A DNA stretch of 64,000 nt from Actinomadura spongiicola (lineage in GTDB: Bacteria; Actinomycetota; Actinomycetes; Streptosporangiales; Streptosporangiaceae): positions 62,001-126,000 of the forward strand of contig NZ_QVNQ01000011.1 in the NCBI RefSeq assembly GCF_003432485.1. The letters run 5' to 3'. Below are positions 50,690-60,561 of this stretch, one piece after another. A model generated the notes under the pieces. That model ran no database searches, was not told the DNA's origin, and saw nothing but the letters and a program-made list of their open reading frames with translations. The stretch's first letter is position 1. The number at the start of each line of letters is the position of its first letter. The translations under genes and the position numbers were made by a program.

Positions 50690-52216
50690 ATGCTGATAGC
50701 GGACCTCACCCGGACCTCGGCCGCGGTGGCCGCCACCTCTGGCCGGAAGGCCAAGGTCACGGCCCTGGCCGAGTGCCTGCGCGCGGCCGAGCCCGGCGAG
50801 GCGGCGATCGTGGTCGCCTACCTGTCCGGAGAACTGCCGCAGCGGCAGATCGGCGTCGGATACGCCGCGCTGCGGGACGTCCCCTCACCCGCCCCGACAC
50901 CCACCCTCACCGTCCGGGAGGTGGACGCGGCGTTCACCGAGATCGGCGCGGTGTCCGGGGCGGGGTCGGTCGCCCGGCGGCGCGAACTCCTCGCGGCACT
51001 GCTCGGCCGCGCCACCCGTCCCGAACAGGACTTCCTGATCAGGCTGCTGGCCGGCGAGCTGCGGCAGGGCGCGCTGGACGGCGTGATGGCGGAGGCGATC
51101 GCGGCGGCGGCAGGGGTGCCGTCCGCGGAGGTGCGGCGGGCGGTGATGCTGCGGGGGTCGCTCGGCCCCGTCGCCACGGCGGCGCTCGGCACCGGGGTCG
51201 AGGGGCTGCGCGCGTTCACGTTGGAGGTCGGGCGCCCGATCAAGCCGATGCTCGCGGCGTCCGCGCCGTCCCTCGACGACGCCTTCGGGAAGCTGAAGGC
51301 GGACGCGGCCGTGGAGTGGAAGCTCGACGGCATCCGCGCGCAGTTGCACGTGTCCGGCGGCGAGACACGGGTGTTCACCCGGACGCTGGACGAGATCACC
51401 TCCCGGCTGCCGGAGGTCGTGGCGGCGATGGCTGAGCTGCCCGTCCGCGACGCCGTGTTCGACGGCGAACTGATCGCGCTACGCCCCGACGGCCGTCCCC
51501 ACCCGTTCCAGGTGACGGCGGCCCGTACCGCGACCCGAACCTCCAAGGCCACCGAACCGGTGCCGCTCGCGGTGTTCCTGTTCGACGTGCTGCACCTCGA
51601 CGGCGTCGATCTCCTCGACGCCCCCGGCGCGGACCGGAACGCGGCGCTCGCCCGGGTCGTGCCGGAGGCGCTGCGGATGCCCCGGGCCGTCACCGGTGAC
51701 CCGGCGCGGGCCAAGGAGGTGTTCGACGAGGCGGTCGCACGCGGCCACGAAGGCGTGATGGTCAAGTCCCTCGACACGCCCTACACCGCCGGGCGGCGCG
51801 GCGCGGGCTGGATCAAGGTGAAGCCGCGCCACACCCTCGACCTCGTCGTCCTCGCCGTCGAGTGGGGGCACGGCCGCCGCCAGGGGCTGCTGTCCAATCT
51901 TCATCTCGGCGCCCGCGACCCCGAGTCCGGCGGGTTCGTCATGCTCGGCAAGACGTTCAAGGGCCTCACCGACGAACTGCTGGCCTGGCAGACGAAGCGG
52001 CTCCGGGAACTGGCCGTGCGGGAGGACGACTGGACGGTCCATGTCCGCCCCGAACTGGTCGTCGAGATCGCGTTCGACGGCGTCCAGCGCAGCCCCCGCT
52101 ATCCGGGCGGCATCGCCCTCCGCTTCGCCCGCGTCCTGCGCTACCGCCCCGACAAGACCGCCGCCGAGGCCGACACGATCGACACGGTCCGAGCCGTCGC
52201 CCCCGTCCTGGACTGA
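50690..52216 (+). CDS. ligB: ATP-dependent DNA ligase (LigB-like)
   Basis: 508 residues. Adenylation Lys in EWKLDGIRAQL (ExKxDGxR), FDGELIAL, EGVMVKSLDTPYTAGRRG and GWIKVKP, plus C-terminal OB-fold DDWTVHVRPELVVEIAFDGVQ (in parts). N-terminal ~180 residues form the extra helical DNA-binding domain. Same size and layout as mycobacterial LigB. ATG 50690 follows TTGACT-15-CACAAT; transcription would start at the ATG (leaderless). Confidence 0.93.
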   Translation: MLIADLTRTSAAVAATSGRKAKVTALAECLRAAEPGEAAIVVAYLSGELPQRQIGVGYAALRDVPSPAPTPTLTVREVDAAFTEIGAVSGAGSVARRRELLAALLGRATRPEQDFLIRLLAGELRQGALDGVMAEAIAAAAGVPSAEVRRAVMLRGSLGPVATAALGTGVEGLRAFTLEVGRPIKPMLAASAPSLDDAFGKLKADAAVEWKLDGIRAQLHVSGGETRVFTRTLDEITSRLPEVVAAMAELPVRDAVFDGELIALRPDGRPHPFQVTAARTATRTSKATEPVPLAVFLFDVLHLDGVDLLDAPGADRNAALARVVPEALRMPRAVTGDPARAKEVFDEAVARGHEGVMVKSLDTPYTAGRRGAGWIKVKPRHTLDLVVLAVEWGHGRRQGLLSNLHLGARDPESGGFVMLGKTFKGLTDELLAWQTKRLRELAVREDDWTVHVRPELVVEIAFDGVQRSPRYPGGIALRFARVLRYRPDKTAAEADTIDTVRAVAPVLD

Positions 52217-52253
52217 CACACCCGGTCGCGGGGCCCCGGACAAGCAGCAGGGA

Positions 52254-53351
52254 CTAGCGCACCCGGTCGTGTCTGTTCGGCGGCGGCTCCTCCTCCGACG
52301 GGGCGGCGCGGGCCCGGCGCCGGGAGGCCGCGCGTGTCCGCAGGCGGGACTCGGCCCTGGCACGGCCGCGGGACGTGCCGCCGCGACGATCGTGCGCCTC
52401 GGCCCGACGTTCCGCCCACACGCCCGCCCTGCGTCCGGCTCCGCGGGCGCCGGCGGCTCGGGCGGCGCGGGCCGCTCGGGCGGCCGCCCTGCGTTCGGCG
52501 CGGGCGGCGGCTCGGCGTTCGGCGCGTCCGGTCGCCCGGGCGCCGCGCAGTCGGCGGCGGGCGCGTTCGGCGGCCTCGTTGCGGCGCTGCAACAGCTCCG
52601 GCGGGATCAGGTCGTGGCGTCCCGCGATGAACTCCTGCACCCAGATCTTGCCGCGGATGAGGGGCCGCCGGTACTGCTCCTCCCGCCGGACGGCCCGCAG
52701 GTACCGGCGGGACTCCTGGTCGTAGCGCCACCGCGACCAGGGCGAGGCGGGCCGCGCGACCCGGACGGCGCCGACGATCAGCAGCGCGGGCAGGAACAGC
52801 CCGATGAGCCCGGTCCAGATCTTGCCCTTCAGCAGCGTGAGCACGGCGAAGATCAGGTTGACGATGAGGAACGCGACGTAGAGGCCGCTGAGGTCGCCGC
52901 CGCCCGGGTCGATGCCGACGCCCTCGTAGCCGAACGGGCGGACGCCGAGCAGCAAAAGCCCGGTCACGGCGATGGCGACGAAGACGGCGTCGACGGACGC
53001 GCGGCCCTTCTCCGTCCAGTAGACGTCGCTGAGATGCAGGATCAGCGCGAACTCGTCCAGCACCAGCGCGGAGCCCATGCCGAACACGACGGCCGCGACC
53101 AGATCCAGGCGGACGTGGCCGTCCGGTACGGCGAGGCTCGCGACGCCGCCCGCCAGCATCAGCACGACGCCGAACACGACATGGTGGATGTGGACGTCAC
53201 CCGCGGTCACGTTCCGGATCCAGCGCACGTCGGAGCGGATCAACCGCACGTTCACCCGCGTCAACACGAACGTGACGATGAACGCGACGAAGAAACCGAA
53301 CAGCGGCAGCCGCCCGGTCGCCACGATGCGTTCGTCGAACATCTCGATCAT
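52254..53351 (-). CDS. Polytopic membrane protein with Arg/Ala-rich tail
   Basis: 365 residues. About five to six transmembrane helices in the first 205 residues, with the first cytosolic loop HIHHVVFGVVLMLAGG containing two His. The C-terminal ~120 residues are a low-complexity basic tail of RRAAARAERRAAARA-type repeats, which may bind nucleic acid or the membrane. Unknown function. ATG 53351 follows GGGGGG; ATG 53342 also possible. Confidence 0.65.
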   Translation of the reverse strand: MIEMFDERIVATGRLPLFGFFVAFIVTFVLTRVNVRLIRSDVRWIRNVTAGDVHIHHVVFGVVLMLAGGVASLAVPDGHVRLDLVAAVVFGMGSALVLDEFALILHLSDVYWTEKGRASVDAVFVAIAVTGLLLLGVRPFGYEGVGIDPGGGDLSGLYVAFLIVNLIFAVLTLLKGKIWTGLIGLFLPALLIVGAVRVARPASPWSRWRYDQESRRYLRAVRREEQYRRPLIRGKIWVQEFIAGRHDLIPPELLQRRNEAAERARRRLRGARATGRAERRAAARAERRAAARAARAARAAGARGAGRRAGVWAERRAEAHDRRGGTSRGRARAESRLRTRAASRRRARAAPSEEEPPPNRHDRVR

Positions 53352-53453
53352 CTGCCCCCCGCAACCTCCATCATGCCCGGCGACATGCACGGATATCGTG
53401 GGACTCCAACACCGGACACCGCGGAACTGTGACATTTCAGGGGGAAGGCCGCT

Positions 53454-54551
53454 GTGAGCCGTACCGTGGATCGCACCGACCCGGCGTATCGCGCCTGGGT
53501 GTCGGAGGCGATCCGGCGTGTCGACGCCGACGCCAACCGTAGTGCCGACACGCACCTGCACGTGTTCCCGCTGCCGCCCGACTGGGGCATCGACCTGTAC
53601 CTGAAGGACGAGTCCGTCCACCCGACAGGGTCGTTGAAGCACCGGCTGGCGCGGTCGCTGTTCCTGTACGGGCTCGCGAACGGCTGGATCCGCCACGACA
53701 CGACGATCATCGAGGCGTCCAGCGGGTCGACCGCGGTGTCGGAGGCGTACTTCGCGCGGCTGCTCGGGCTGCCGTTCGTCGCGGTGATGCCCGCGTCCAC
53801 CAGCCCGGAGAAGATCCAGCTGATCGAGTTCTACGGCGGCCGCTGCCATCTGGTGCGCGACCCGTCCTCGATCTACGACGAGTCGCGGCGGCTCGCGGCC
53901 GAGTGCGGCGGCCACTTCATGGACCAGTTCACCTACGCCGAGCGGGCCACGGACTGGCGCGGCAACAACAACATCGCCGAGTCGATCTTCGAGCAGCTGC
54001 GGCTGGAGCGGTTCCCCGAGCCGTCGTGGGTCGTGGTCGGCGCCGGCACCGGCGGGACGTCCGCGACGATCGGCCGGTACGTGCGGTACCGGCGGTTCCA
54101 GACGCGGCTGGCGGTCGTCGACCCCGAGGGCTCGGCGTTCCACGGCTCCTTCGCCGACGGCGACCCGGAGCGGACGGCGGCGGGCTCCCGGATCGAGGGC
54201 ATCGGGCGGCCCCGGGTCGAGCCGTCGTTCCTGCCCACGGTGATCGACCGGATGGTCCGGGTGCCGGACGCGGCGTCCGTCGCGGCGATGCGCTGGACGG
54301 CCGAGGTCAGTGGGCGCGACGTCGGCGGCTCGACCGGCACGAACATGTGGGGCGCGGCGGAGCTGATCGCCGAGATGCTGGCGCGCGGGGAACGCGGCAG
54401 CGTCGTCACGCTGATCTGCGACGGCGGCGACCGGTACACCGGGACGTACGGGTCGGACGCCTGGCTGGCGGAGCAGGGCCTCGACATCGCGCCGTACCGG
54501 GCCGCGCTGGACGGCTTCCTGAAGACCGGCGAGCTGCCCGCCTTCCCCTGA
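53454..54551 (+). CDS. cds1: Cds1-like PLP-dependent L-cysteine desulfhydrase
   Basis: 365 residues, fold-II PLP enzyme. PLP lysine in HPTGSLKHRLARSLFLYGL (PTGSxK type), SSGSTAVSEAYFARLLG, phosphate loop GAGTGGTSATIGRYV and STGTNMWG. Closest in feel to mycobacterial Cds1 (Rv3684), which makes H2S from cysteine. GTG 53454 with GGGGGAAGG. Confidence 0.88.
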   Translation: MSRTVDRTDPAYRAWVSEAIRRVDADANRSADTHLHVFPLPPDWGIDLYLKDESVHPTGSLKHRLARSLFLYGLANGWIRHDTTIIEASSGSTAVSEAYFARLLGLPFVAVMPASTSPEKIQLIEFYGGRCHLVRDPSSIYDESRRLAAECGGHFMDQFTYAERATDWRGNNNIAESIFEQLRLERFPEPSWVVVGAGTGGTSATIGRYVRYRRFQTRLAVVDPEGSAFHGSFADGDPERTAAGSRIEGIGRPRVEPSFLPTVIDRMVRVPDAASVAAMRWTAEVSGRDVGGSTGTNMWGAAELIAEMLARGERGSVVTLICDGGDRYTGTYGSDAWLAEQGLDIAPYRAALDGFLKTGELPAFP

Positions 54552-54561
54552 CCCGGCGCGG

Positions 54562-55860
54562 CTATCCCGTGACGCGGACCGGGTTGAACAGGTCGGCGTA
54601 GATCAGCAGCCCGCCCATGACGATGAGGACGGCCGCCATCACATACGTCACCGGAAGGGCCTTGGCGACGTCCACATATCCCGGATCCGGCCTGCGGAAG
54701 ATCTTGGCGAACAGCTTCTTGATCGCCTCCAGGATGGCGCCGGCGATGTGACCGCCGTCCAGCGGCAGCAGCGGCACCAGGTTGAACAGCCCGACCGCGA
54801 GGTTCAGCGACCCGAGCAGCATCACGAAGTAGGACACCTTCTGGGTCGCGGTGTAGTCCGCGTCGGCGGCGACCTCGCCGCCGATCCGGCTGACGCCGAC
54901 GACGCCGATCGGGCCGTTCGGGTCGCGTTCCTCGCCGCCGAACGCCGCGTTCCACACCCCGACCATCTTCTGCGGCATCCGCACCAGGGCCCCGGCGGTG
55001 CGGGCCGTCAGATCGCCCATCGTGCTCGCGACCGCGCCCGGCCCCTGCCGCTCGACCGCGCTGGCGGGGGTGATGCCGAGGAACCCGACGTTGACGATCT
55101 TGTCCTCGTTCTCCAGGTCGCGCAGCTGGTTACGGGTGATCGGGACGGTCAGCGTCAGGTCCTTGCCGTCCCGCCGGACGGTCATCGGCACGCTCCGCCC
55201 GCCGGAGTCGCGGATCAGGTTCTGGAGATCCCGGTAGTCGTCGATCCTCGTGCCGCCGAACGCCGTGATCTGGTCGCCCGGCTGGAGGCCGACCTGCTTG
55301 GCGGGGGTCGGCGGCGCGTTCGCCGGGCATTCCCGCAGGTTCGCCTGGCTCGCCGGGACGATGCACTGCGCGACCTTCTGGATCACCGGCTGCGGCTGGT
55401 TGGTGCCGATGCCCATCAGCAGGATCGCGAAGAACAGCACCGCGAGGAGCAGGTTCATCGCGGGCCCGCCGATCATGATCAGCATCTTCTGCCACCACTT
55501 CTTGGCGTAGAAGACACGGTCCTCGTCGCCGGGCCTGACCTCCTCCAGCGCGGCGCCGCGCGCCGACTCGATGAGGCCCTGCCAGGGGCCGGTGCTGGCC
55601 CGCCGGATCTGCCCGGGGGCGTCGCCCTTGCGGGGCGGCAGCATCCCGATCATGCGGATGTAGCCGCCGAGCGGGATCCACTTGATGCCGTACTCGGTCT
55701 CACCGCGCCGCCAGGACTTCATCGTCGGCCCGAAACCCACCATGAACTGGGTCGTGCGGACCTTGAAGAGTTTGGCGAACGAGAAGTGCCCGAGCTCGTG
55801 GAGCGCGATGGACACCAGCAGGCCGAAGAACAGGATCAGAGCCCCAGCCAGGTAGGCCAT
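54562..55860 (-). CDS. rip: Site-2-type intramembrane metalloprotease (Rip1/RseP)
   Basis: 432 residues. Zinc motif HELGH in IALHELGHFSFAKLF, second LDG motif LPLDGGHIAGA, and a PDZ domain between (GLQPGDQITAFGG). Cleaves membrane-embedded anti-sigma factors or signals. SD GGAGGG eight bases before ATG 55860. In actinobacteria often beside dxr and ispG; here alone. Confidence 0.94.
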   Translation of the reverse strand: MAYLAGALILFFGLLVSIALHELGHFSFAKLFKVRTTQFMVGFGPTMKSWRRGETEYGIKWIPLGGYIRMIGMLPPRKGDAPGQIRRASTGPWQGLIESARGAALEEVRPGDEDRVFYAKKWWQKMLIMIGGPAMNLLLAVLFFAILLMGIGTNQPQPVIQKVAQCIVPASQANLRECPANAPPTPAKQVGLQPGDQITAFGGTRIDDYRDLQNLIRDSGGRSVPMTVRRDGKDLTLTVPITRNQLRDLENEDKIVNVGFLGITPASAVERQGPGAVASTMGDLTARTAGALVRMPQKMVGVWNAAFGGEERDPNGPIGVVGVSRIGGEVAADADYTATQKVSYFVMLLGSLNLAVGLFNLVPLLPLDGGHIAGAILEAIKKLFAKIFRRPDPGYVDVAKALPVTYVMAAVLIVMGGLLIYADLFNPVRVTG

Positions 55861-56018
55861 CCGCCACGTCCCTCCGCTCGCGCGCCACCCCGCCCGCGAG
55901 GTGATCTCCAACAATCACAACAGGGTACGTCAACCGCCCGCGTTCGGTTGAAATCCCACCGGACCCCGTGGCTGGTCGCGGAACGGGGCCGCTGCTAGCC
56001 TGGCCGGGCCGACGACCC

Positions 56019-56205
56019 CGTGCGGGAGAGTCCCTCGCAGCCGGTGAGGGACGCCGAAGGAGCAACTCCTCCCCGGAACCTCTCAGGCCAACGGACCGCG
56101 AGGGCGAGGCGACCTCTGGAAAGCGGGGACGCGACGTCCCCCGCCGAAGGTGAAAGCCCGCCGGACGGACGGGTGAAACTCTCAGGCGCCGATGACAGAG
56201 GGGGA
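56019..56205 (+). ncRNA. Tandem glycine riboswitch (gcvT motif)
   Basis: Two aptamers in a row. First (about 56019-56110): GCGGGAGAGT, GCCGAAGGAGCAA, CTCTCAGGC. Second (about 56113-56200): CTCTGGAAAGC, GCCGAAGGTGAAA, CTCTCAGGCGCCGATGACAGAGGGG. These are the conserved core elements of glycine riboswitches. 70 bases before gcvT. Glycine binding should turn on the gcvT-gcvH-glyA-sdaA operon. Confidence 0.95.
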
Positions 56206-56274
56206 GGCACCGACACGCCCGGTGCGCGAGTGGGACGATGGACCACATGCGCCCGTGACGAAGGAGCCGAACCC

Positions 56275-57378
56275 ATGTCCGCCGATCCGAACCCGAATAC
56301 TCCGGTGAAGACGCCGTTGCACGACGTCCACCTGGATCTCGGCGCGAACCTCGTGGACTTCGCCGGTCATCTGATGCCGCTGCGCTACGCCGGCGAGACC
56401 GCCGAGCACCAGGCCGTGCGCACCGGGGCCGGGCTGTTCGACCTGTCCCATATGGGGGAGATCTTTCTCTCCGGGCCGGACGCGGGCGCCGCCCTCGACC
56501 ACGCGGTGGTCGGGAAGCTGGCGTCGATGGCCGTCGGCAAGGCCCGCTACACGATGCTCTGCGCGCCGGACGGCGGCGTCCTCGACGACCTGATCGTGTA
56601 CCGGCTCGGGGACGAGACGTGGATGGTCGTCGCGAACGCCGCCAACGTCGCCGTCGTCCGGGACGCGTTGACGGAGCGGGTGGCGCGCTTCGACGCGGCC
56701 GTGGAGGACCGTTCCGCGTCGTACGCACTGATCGCGTTGCAGGGGCCGCGCTCGCAGAAGATCCTCGGCGCGTTCACCGACGCGCCGCTGGCCGACCTCA
56801 GGTACTACGCGATCCTCGCGGGACGGGTCGCCGGCGTCGACGCGCTCGTCGCCCGGACCGGGTACACGGGCGAGGACGGGTTCGAACTGTTCGTGGACGT
56901 GGCCGACGCCGTCCCGCTGTGGAAGGCGCTCGAAAGGGTCGACGACGTGGTGCCCGCCGGGCTGTCGGCCCGCGACACGCTGCGTCTCGAAGCGGGCATG
57001 CCGCTGTACGGCAACGAGCTGACACCGGACGTCACGCCGTTCGAGGCGGGCCTCGGACGGGTCGTGAAGCTGGACAAGCCCGGCGACTTCGTCGGGAAGT
57101 CGGCCCTGGAGGCGGTGGCGCAGACCCCGCCTGGTCGTAGGCTCGTGGGACTGGTGGCGCACGGACGCCGGGCGCCGCGCAAGGGATACCAGGTCGTCAC
57201 GTCCGGCGGCACGCCGTGCGGGGTCGTGACGAGCGGCGCCCCGTCCCCCACACTGGGCAGGCCGATCGCCATGGCGTACCTCGACAGCGGTGTCGAGGAG
57301 ACGGGCCTCGCCGTGGACGTCCGCGGCCGGCCCGAGCCGGTGGACGTGGTGGCCCTGCCGTTCTACAAGCGATCCTGA
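56275..57378 (+). CDS. gcvT: Aminomethyltransferase of the glycine cleavage system (T-protein)
   Basis: 367 residues. TPL...HLDLGANLVDFAGHLMPLRY N-terminus, FDLSHMGEI, folate-region RTGYTGEDGFELFV (catalytic Asp in YTGEDG), and final C-terminal barrel. Releases NH3 and moves the one-carbon unit to tetrahydrofolate. AAGGAG before ATG 56275. First gene after the glycine riboswitch. Confidence 0.95.
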   Translation: MSADPNPNTPVKTPLHDVHLDLGANLVDFAGHLMPLRYAGETAEHQAVRTGAGLFDLSHMGEIFLSGPDAGAALDHAVVGKLASMAVGKARYTMLCAPDGGVLDDLIVYRLGDETWMVVANAANVAVVRDALTERVARFDAAVEDRSASYALIALQGPRSQKILGAFTDAPLADLRYYAILAGRVAGVDALVARTGYTGEDGFELFVDVADAVPLWKALERVDDVVPAGLSARDTLRLEAGMPLYGNELTPDVTPFEAGLGRVVKLDKPGDFVGKSALEAVAQTPPGRRLVGLVAHGRRAPRKGYQVVTSGGTPCGVVTSGAPSPTLGRPIAMAYLDSGVEETGLAVDVRGRPEPVDVVALPFYKRS

Positions 57379-57434
57379 ACAGAACCCGCCCAGGTGTCTG
57401 CGGCGAACCCCGCAAGGAAGAGAGAGAAGTGATC

Positions 57435-57824
57435 GTGAGCGTTCCGGAGCAGCTCCGCTACAGCGAGGAGCACGAGTGGGTGTCCGGCCTCGGCGGTGAG
57501 GACGGCATCGTCACCGTCGGCATCACCGCCCACGCCGCCGACGCCCTCGGAGAGATCGTCTACATCGAGGTCCAGCCGTCGGAGGGCGACACCGTCGAGG
57601 CGGGCGAGCCCTGCGGCGAGGTGGAGTCGACCAAGTCGGTCAGCGACATCTACTCCCCCGTCAGCGGCGAGATCACCGCGATCAACGCGGCGGTGGTGGA
57701 CGAGCCGAAGGTCATCAACGACGACCCGTACGGCGAGGGCTGGATCTTCAAGGTCCGCGTCTCGGAGGAGCCGGGCGACCTGCTGGACTCCGCCGCCTAC
57801 GAGAAGCTGATCGAGGAGGCCTGA
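57435..57824 (+). CDS. gcvH: Glycine cleavage H-protein
   Basis: 129 residues. Lipoyl lysine in GEVESTKSVSDIYSPVSGEI. N-terminal LRYSEEHEWV and central VGITAHAADALGEIVYIE. Shuttles the aminomethyl group between P, T and L proteins. GTG 57435 or 57429 are both possible starts. 56 bases after gcvT, four before glyA. Confidence 0.95.
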   Translation: MSVPEQLRYSEEHEWVSGLGGEDGIVTVGITAHAADALGEIVYIEVQPSEGDTVEAGEPCGEVESTKSVSDIYSPVSGEITAINAAVVDEPKVINDDPYGEGWIFKVRVSEEPGDLLDSAAYEKLIEEA

Positions 57825-57827
57825 CCG

Positions 57828-59084
57828 GTGAGCCTGCACGACCCGCTCGCCGCGATCGACCCCGAGATCGCCGAGGCCGTCGCCGCGGAGCTGCGGCGGC
57901 AGCAGTCCACCCTCGAAATGATCGCGTCGGAGAACTTCGCGCCGGTGTCGGTGCTGGAGGCGCAGGGCTCCGTGCTGACCAACAAGTACGCGGAGGGCTA
58001 CCCCGGCAGGCGCTACTACGGCGGCTGCGAGTACGTCGACGTCGCCGAGCAGCTCGCGATCGACCGGGCCAAGGCGCTGTTCGGCGCGGAGCACGCGAAC
58101 GTCCAGCCGCACAGCGGCGCGCAGGCCAACACGGCCGTGTACTTCGCGCTGCTCCAGCACGGTGACACGATCCTCGGCCTCGACCTCGCGCACGGCGGGC
58201 ACCTCACGCACGGGATGCGGCTGAACTACTCCGGCAAGACGCTGAACGTGGTGCCCTACCACGTGCGCGCCGAGGACGGCCTGGTCGACATGGACGAGGT
58301 CGCGACGCTCGCGGCCGAGCACCGTCCGAAGATGATCGTGGCGGGCTGGTCCGCGTATCCGCGGCAGCTCGACTTCGCGGCCTTCCGGACGGTCGCCGAC
58401 TCGGTCGGAGCGCTGCTCATGGTCGACATGGCGCACTTCGCGGGCCTGGTCGCGGCGGGCCTGCACCCCTCGCCCGTCCCGTACGCCGACGTCGTGACGA
58501 CCACGACGCACAAGACGCTCGGCGGCCCCCGCGGCGGGCTGATCCTCGCCCGTGAGGAGTACGGCAAGAAGATCAACTCCGCGGTGTTCCCCGGCATGCA
58601 GGGCGGCCCGCTGGAGCACGTGATCGCCGCCAAGGCCGTGGCGCTCAAGGTCGCCGCCTCGCAGGAGTTCCGCGAACGGCAGGAACGCACCGTCGAGGGG
58701 GCGCGGCTGCTCGCCGACCGGCTCCTCGCCGAGGACTCCGCCAAGGCCGGGGTGAAGGTCCTGACCGGCGGGACGGACGTCCATCTCGTCCTGGTCGACC
58801 TGGTGGACTCCGAGCTCACCGGGCGGGACGCCGAGGACCGTCTGCACGGCATCGGCATCACCGTCAACCGCAACGCCGTCCCCGGCGACCCGAGGCCGCC
58901 GATGGTGACGTCCGGGCTGCGGATCGGCACCCCCGCCCTCGCCACCCGCGGCTTCACGTCCGAGGACTTCGCGGAGGTCGCCGACATCATCGCCCTGGCC
59001 CTCCAGCCGTCCTACGACCGGGACGCGCTGGCGGCCCGCGCGAAGGACCTGGCGGACAAGCATCCCCTGTACCCGGATCTGTGA
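57828..59084 (+). CDS. glyA: Serine hydroxymethyltransferase
   Basis: 418 residues, standard length. LEMIASENFAPVSVLEAQGS, YAEGYPGRRYYGGCEYVD, PLP lysine in VVTTTTHKTLGGPRGG, and C-terminal RIGTPALATRGF. Adds the one-carbon unit from methylene-THF to glycine to give serine. SD GGAGG is inside the gcvH end. Third gene of the riboswitch operon. Confidence 0.96.
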   Translation: MSLHDPLAAIDPEIAEAVAAELRRQQSTLEMIASENFAPVSVLEAQGSVLTNKYAEGYPGRRYYGGCEYVDVAEQLAIDRAKALFGAEHANVQPHSGAQANTAVYFALLQHGDTILGLDLAHGGHLTHGMRLNYSGKTLNVVPYHVRAEDGLVDMDEVATLAAEHRPKMIVAGWSAYPRQLDFAAFRTVADSVGALLMVDMAHFAGLVAAGLHPSPVPYADVVTTTTHKTLGGPRGGLILAREEYGKKINSAVFPGMQGGPLEHVIAAKAVALKVAASQEFRERQERTVEGARLLADRLLAEDSAKAGVKVLTGGTDVHLVLVDLVDSELTGRDAEDRLHGIGITVNRNAVPGDPRPPMVTSGLRIGTPALATRGFTSEDFAEVADIIALALQPSYDRDALAARAKDLADKHPLYPDL

Positions 59085-59136
59085 CGCCCCGCGCCCCCTC
59101 CCCGCCGGGAGGGGGCGCGCTACGACGAGGTAGCGC

Positions 59137-60510
59137 ATGGCCATCAGCGTTTTCGACCTGTTCAAGATCGGCATCGGCCCGTCGTCCTCCCACACCGGTG
59201 GTCCGATGGCCGCCGCGCACCGCTTCGCCCGCGGCCTGCACCGCGACGGCCTGCTGGAGAAGACCGCGACCGTCCAGGCGGTCCTCTACGGTTCCCTCGG
59301 CCTCACCGGTAAGGGCCACGGCAGCGACAAGGCCGTCATCCTCGGCCTCGAAGGCGACAAGCCGGAACTCGTCGACGTCGACCGGGTGGACGAACGCCTG
59401 GAGGCGATCCGCGCACGCGGCGCCCTGCGCCTGTTCGACGACCACGACATTCCCTTCGTCGTCAACGAGCACCTCGTCTTCGAGCGCAAGGAATCACTCC
59501 CGGGCCACCCCAACGGGATGCGCTTCACCGCCTTCGACGCCGCGGGCCAAGAACTGCGCGCCCGGGTGTACTACTCCGTCGGCGGCGGCTTCGTCGTGGA
59601 CGAGAACGCCACCGGCGCCGACCGCATCAAACCCGACGACACCGTCCTGCCCCACCCGTTCGACACGGCCACCGAACTCCTCGACCGCTGCCGCGAGACG
59701 GGCCTCTCCGTCTCGGCGCTCATGCTGGAGAACGAGCACGCGTTCGGCCGCTCCCCCGAGGAGATCCGCCGGGATCTCCTCAACCTCTGGGACGTGATGC
59801 GCGCCTGCGTCACCCGCGGCTGCACCCGCGAGGGCCTCCTTCCCGGCGGCCTGAAGGTCCGCCGCCGCGCCCCCCAGCTCCACCGCCAGCTCACGGCCGA
59901 GAAGCCCGCCGATCCCCTGCACGCCATGGACTGGGTCACCCTGTTCGCCCTCGCCGTCAACGAGGAGAACGCCGCCGGTGGCCGTATCGTCACCGCGCCC
60001 ACCAACGGCGCCGCCGGGATCATCCCGGCCGTCCTGCACTACTACGACCGTTTCGTCCCCGGCCGCGACGACGAGGGCGTCGTCCGGTTCCTCCTCGCCG
60101 CGGGCGCGATCGGCGTCCTGTTCAAACAGAACGCCTCCATCTCCGGCGCCGAGGTCGGCTGCCAGGGCGAGGTCGGCTCGGCCTGCTCCATGGCCGCCGC
60201 CGGGCTCACCGAGGTCCTCGGCGGCACCCCCGAACAGGTCGAGAACGCCGCCGAGATCGGCATCGAGCACAACCTCGGCCTCACCTGCGACCCGGTCGGC
60301 GGCCTCGTCCAGGTCCCCTGCATCGAACGCAACGCCGTCGGCGCCATCAAGGCCATCAGCGCCGCCCGCATCTCCCTCCGCGGCGACGGCCGCCACTTCG
60401 TCTCCCTCGACAAGGCCATCAGAACCATGAGGGACACCGGCCGCGACATGCTCGACAAATACAAGGAGACCTCCCGCGGCGGCCTCGCCGTCAACGTCAT
60501 CGAATGCTGA
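59137..60510 (+). CDS. sdaA: L-serine ammonia-lyase (Fe-S, single-chain)
   Basis: 457 residues. N-terminal SVFDLFKIGIGPSSSHTGGP, Fe-S cysteines in GCQGEVGSACSMA and the pair LTCDPVGGLVQVPCIERN, quoted in parts. Converts serine to pyruvate and NH3. Completes a glycine-to-serine-to-pyruvate route with the upstream genes. ATG 59137 after GAGG. Confidence 0.95.
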   Translation: MAISVFDLFKIGIGPSSSHTGGPMAAAHRFARGLHRDGLLEKTATVQAVLYGSLGLTGKGHGSDKAVILGLEGDKPELVDVDRVDERLEAIRARGALRLFDDHDIPFVVNEHLVFERKESLPGHPNGMRFTAFDAAGQELRARVYYSVGGGFVVDENATGADRIKPDDTVLPHPFDTATELLDRCRETGLSVSALMLENEHAFGRSPEEIRRDLLNLWDVMRACVTRGCTREGLLPGGLKVRRRAPQLHRQLTAEKPADPLHAMDWVTLFALAVNEENAAGGRIVTAPTNGAAGIIPAVLHYYDRFVPGRDDEGVVRFLLAAGAIGVLFKQNASISGAEVGCQGEVGSACSMAAAGLTEVLGGTPEQVENAAEIGIEHNLGLTCDPVGGLVQVPCIERNAVGAIKAISAARISLRGDGRHFVSLDKAIRTMRDTGRDMLDKYKETSRGGLAVNVIEC

Positions 60511-60561
60511 CCACGGATAACCGCTGGAAGGATCGCGAAGCCCCTCACTAGCCTGACGAAA

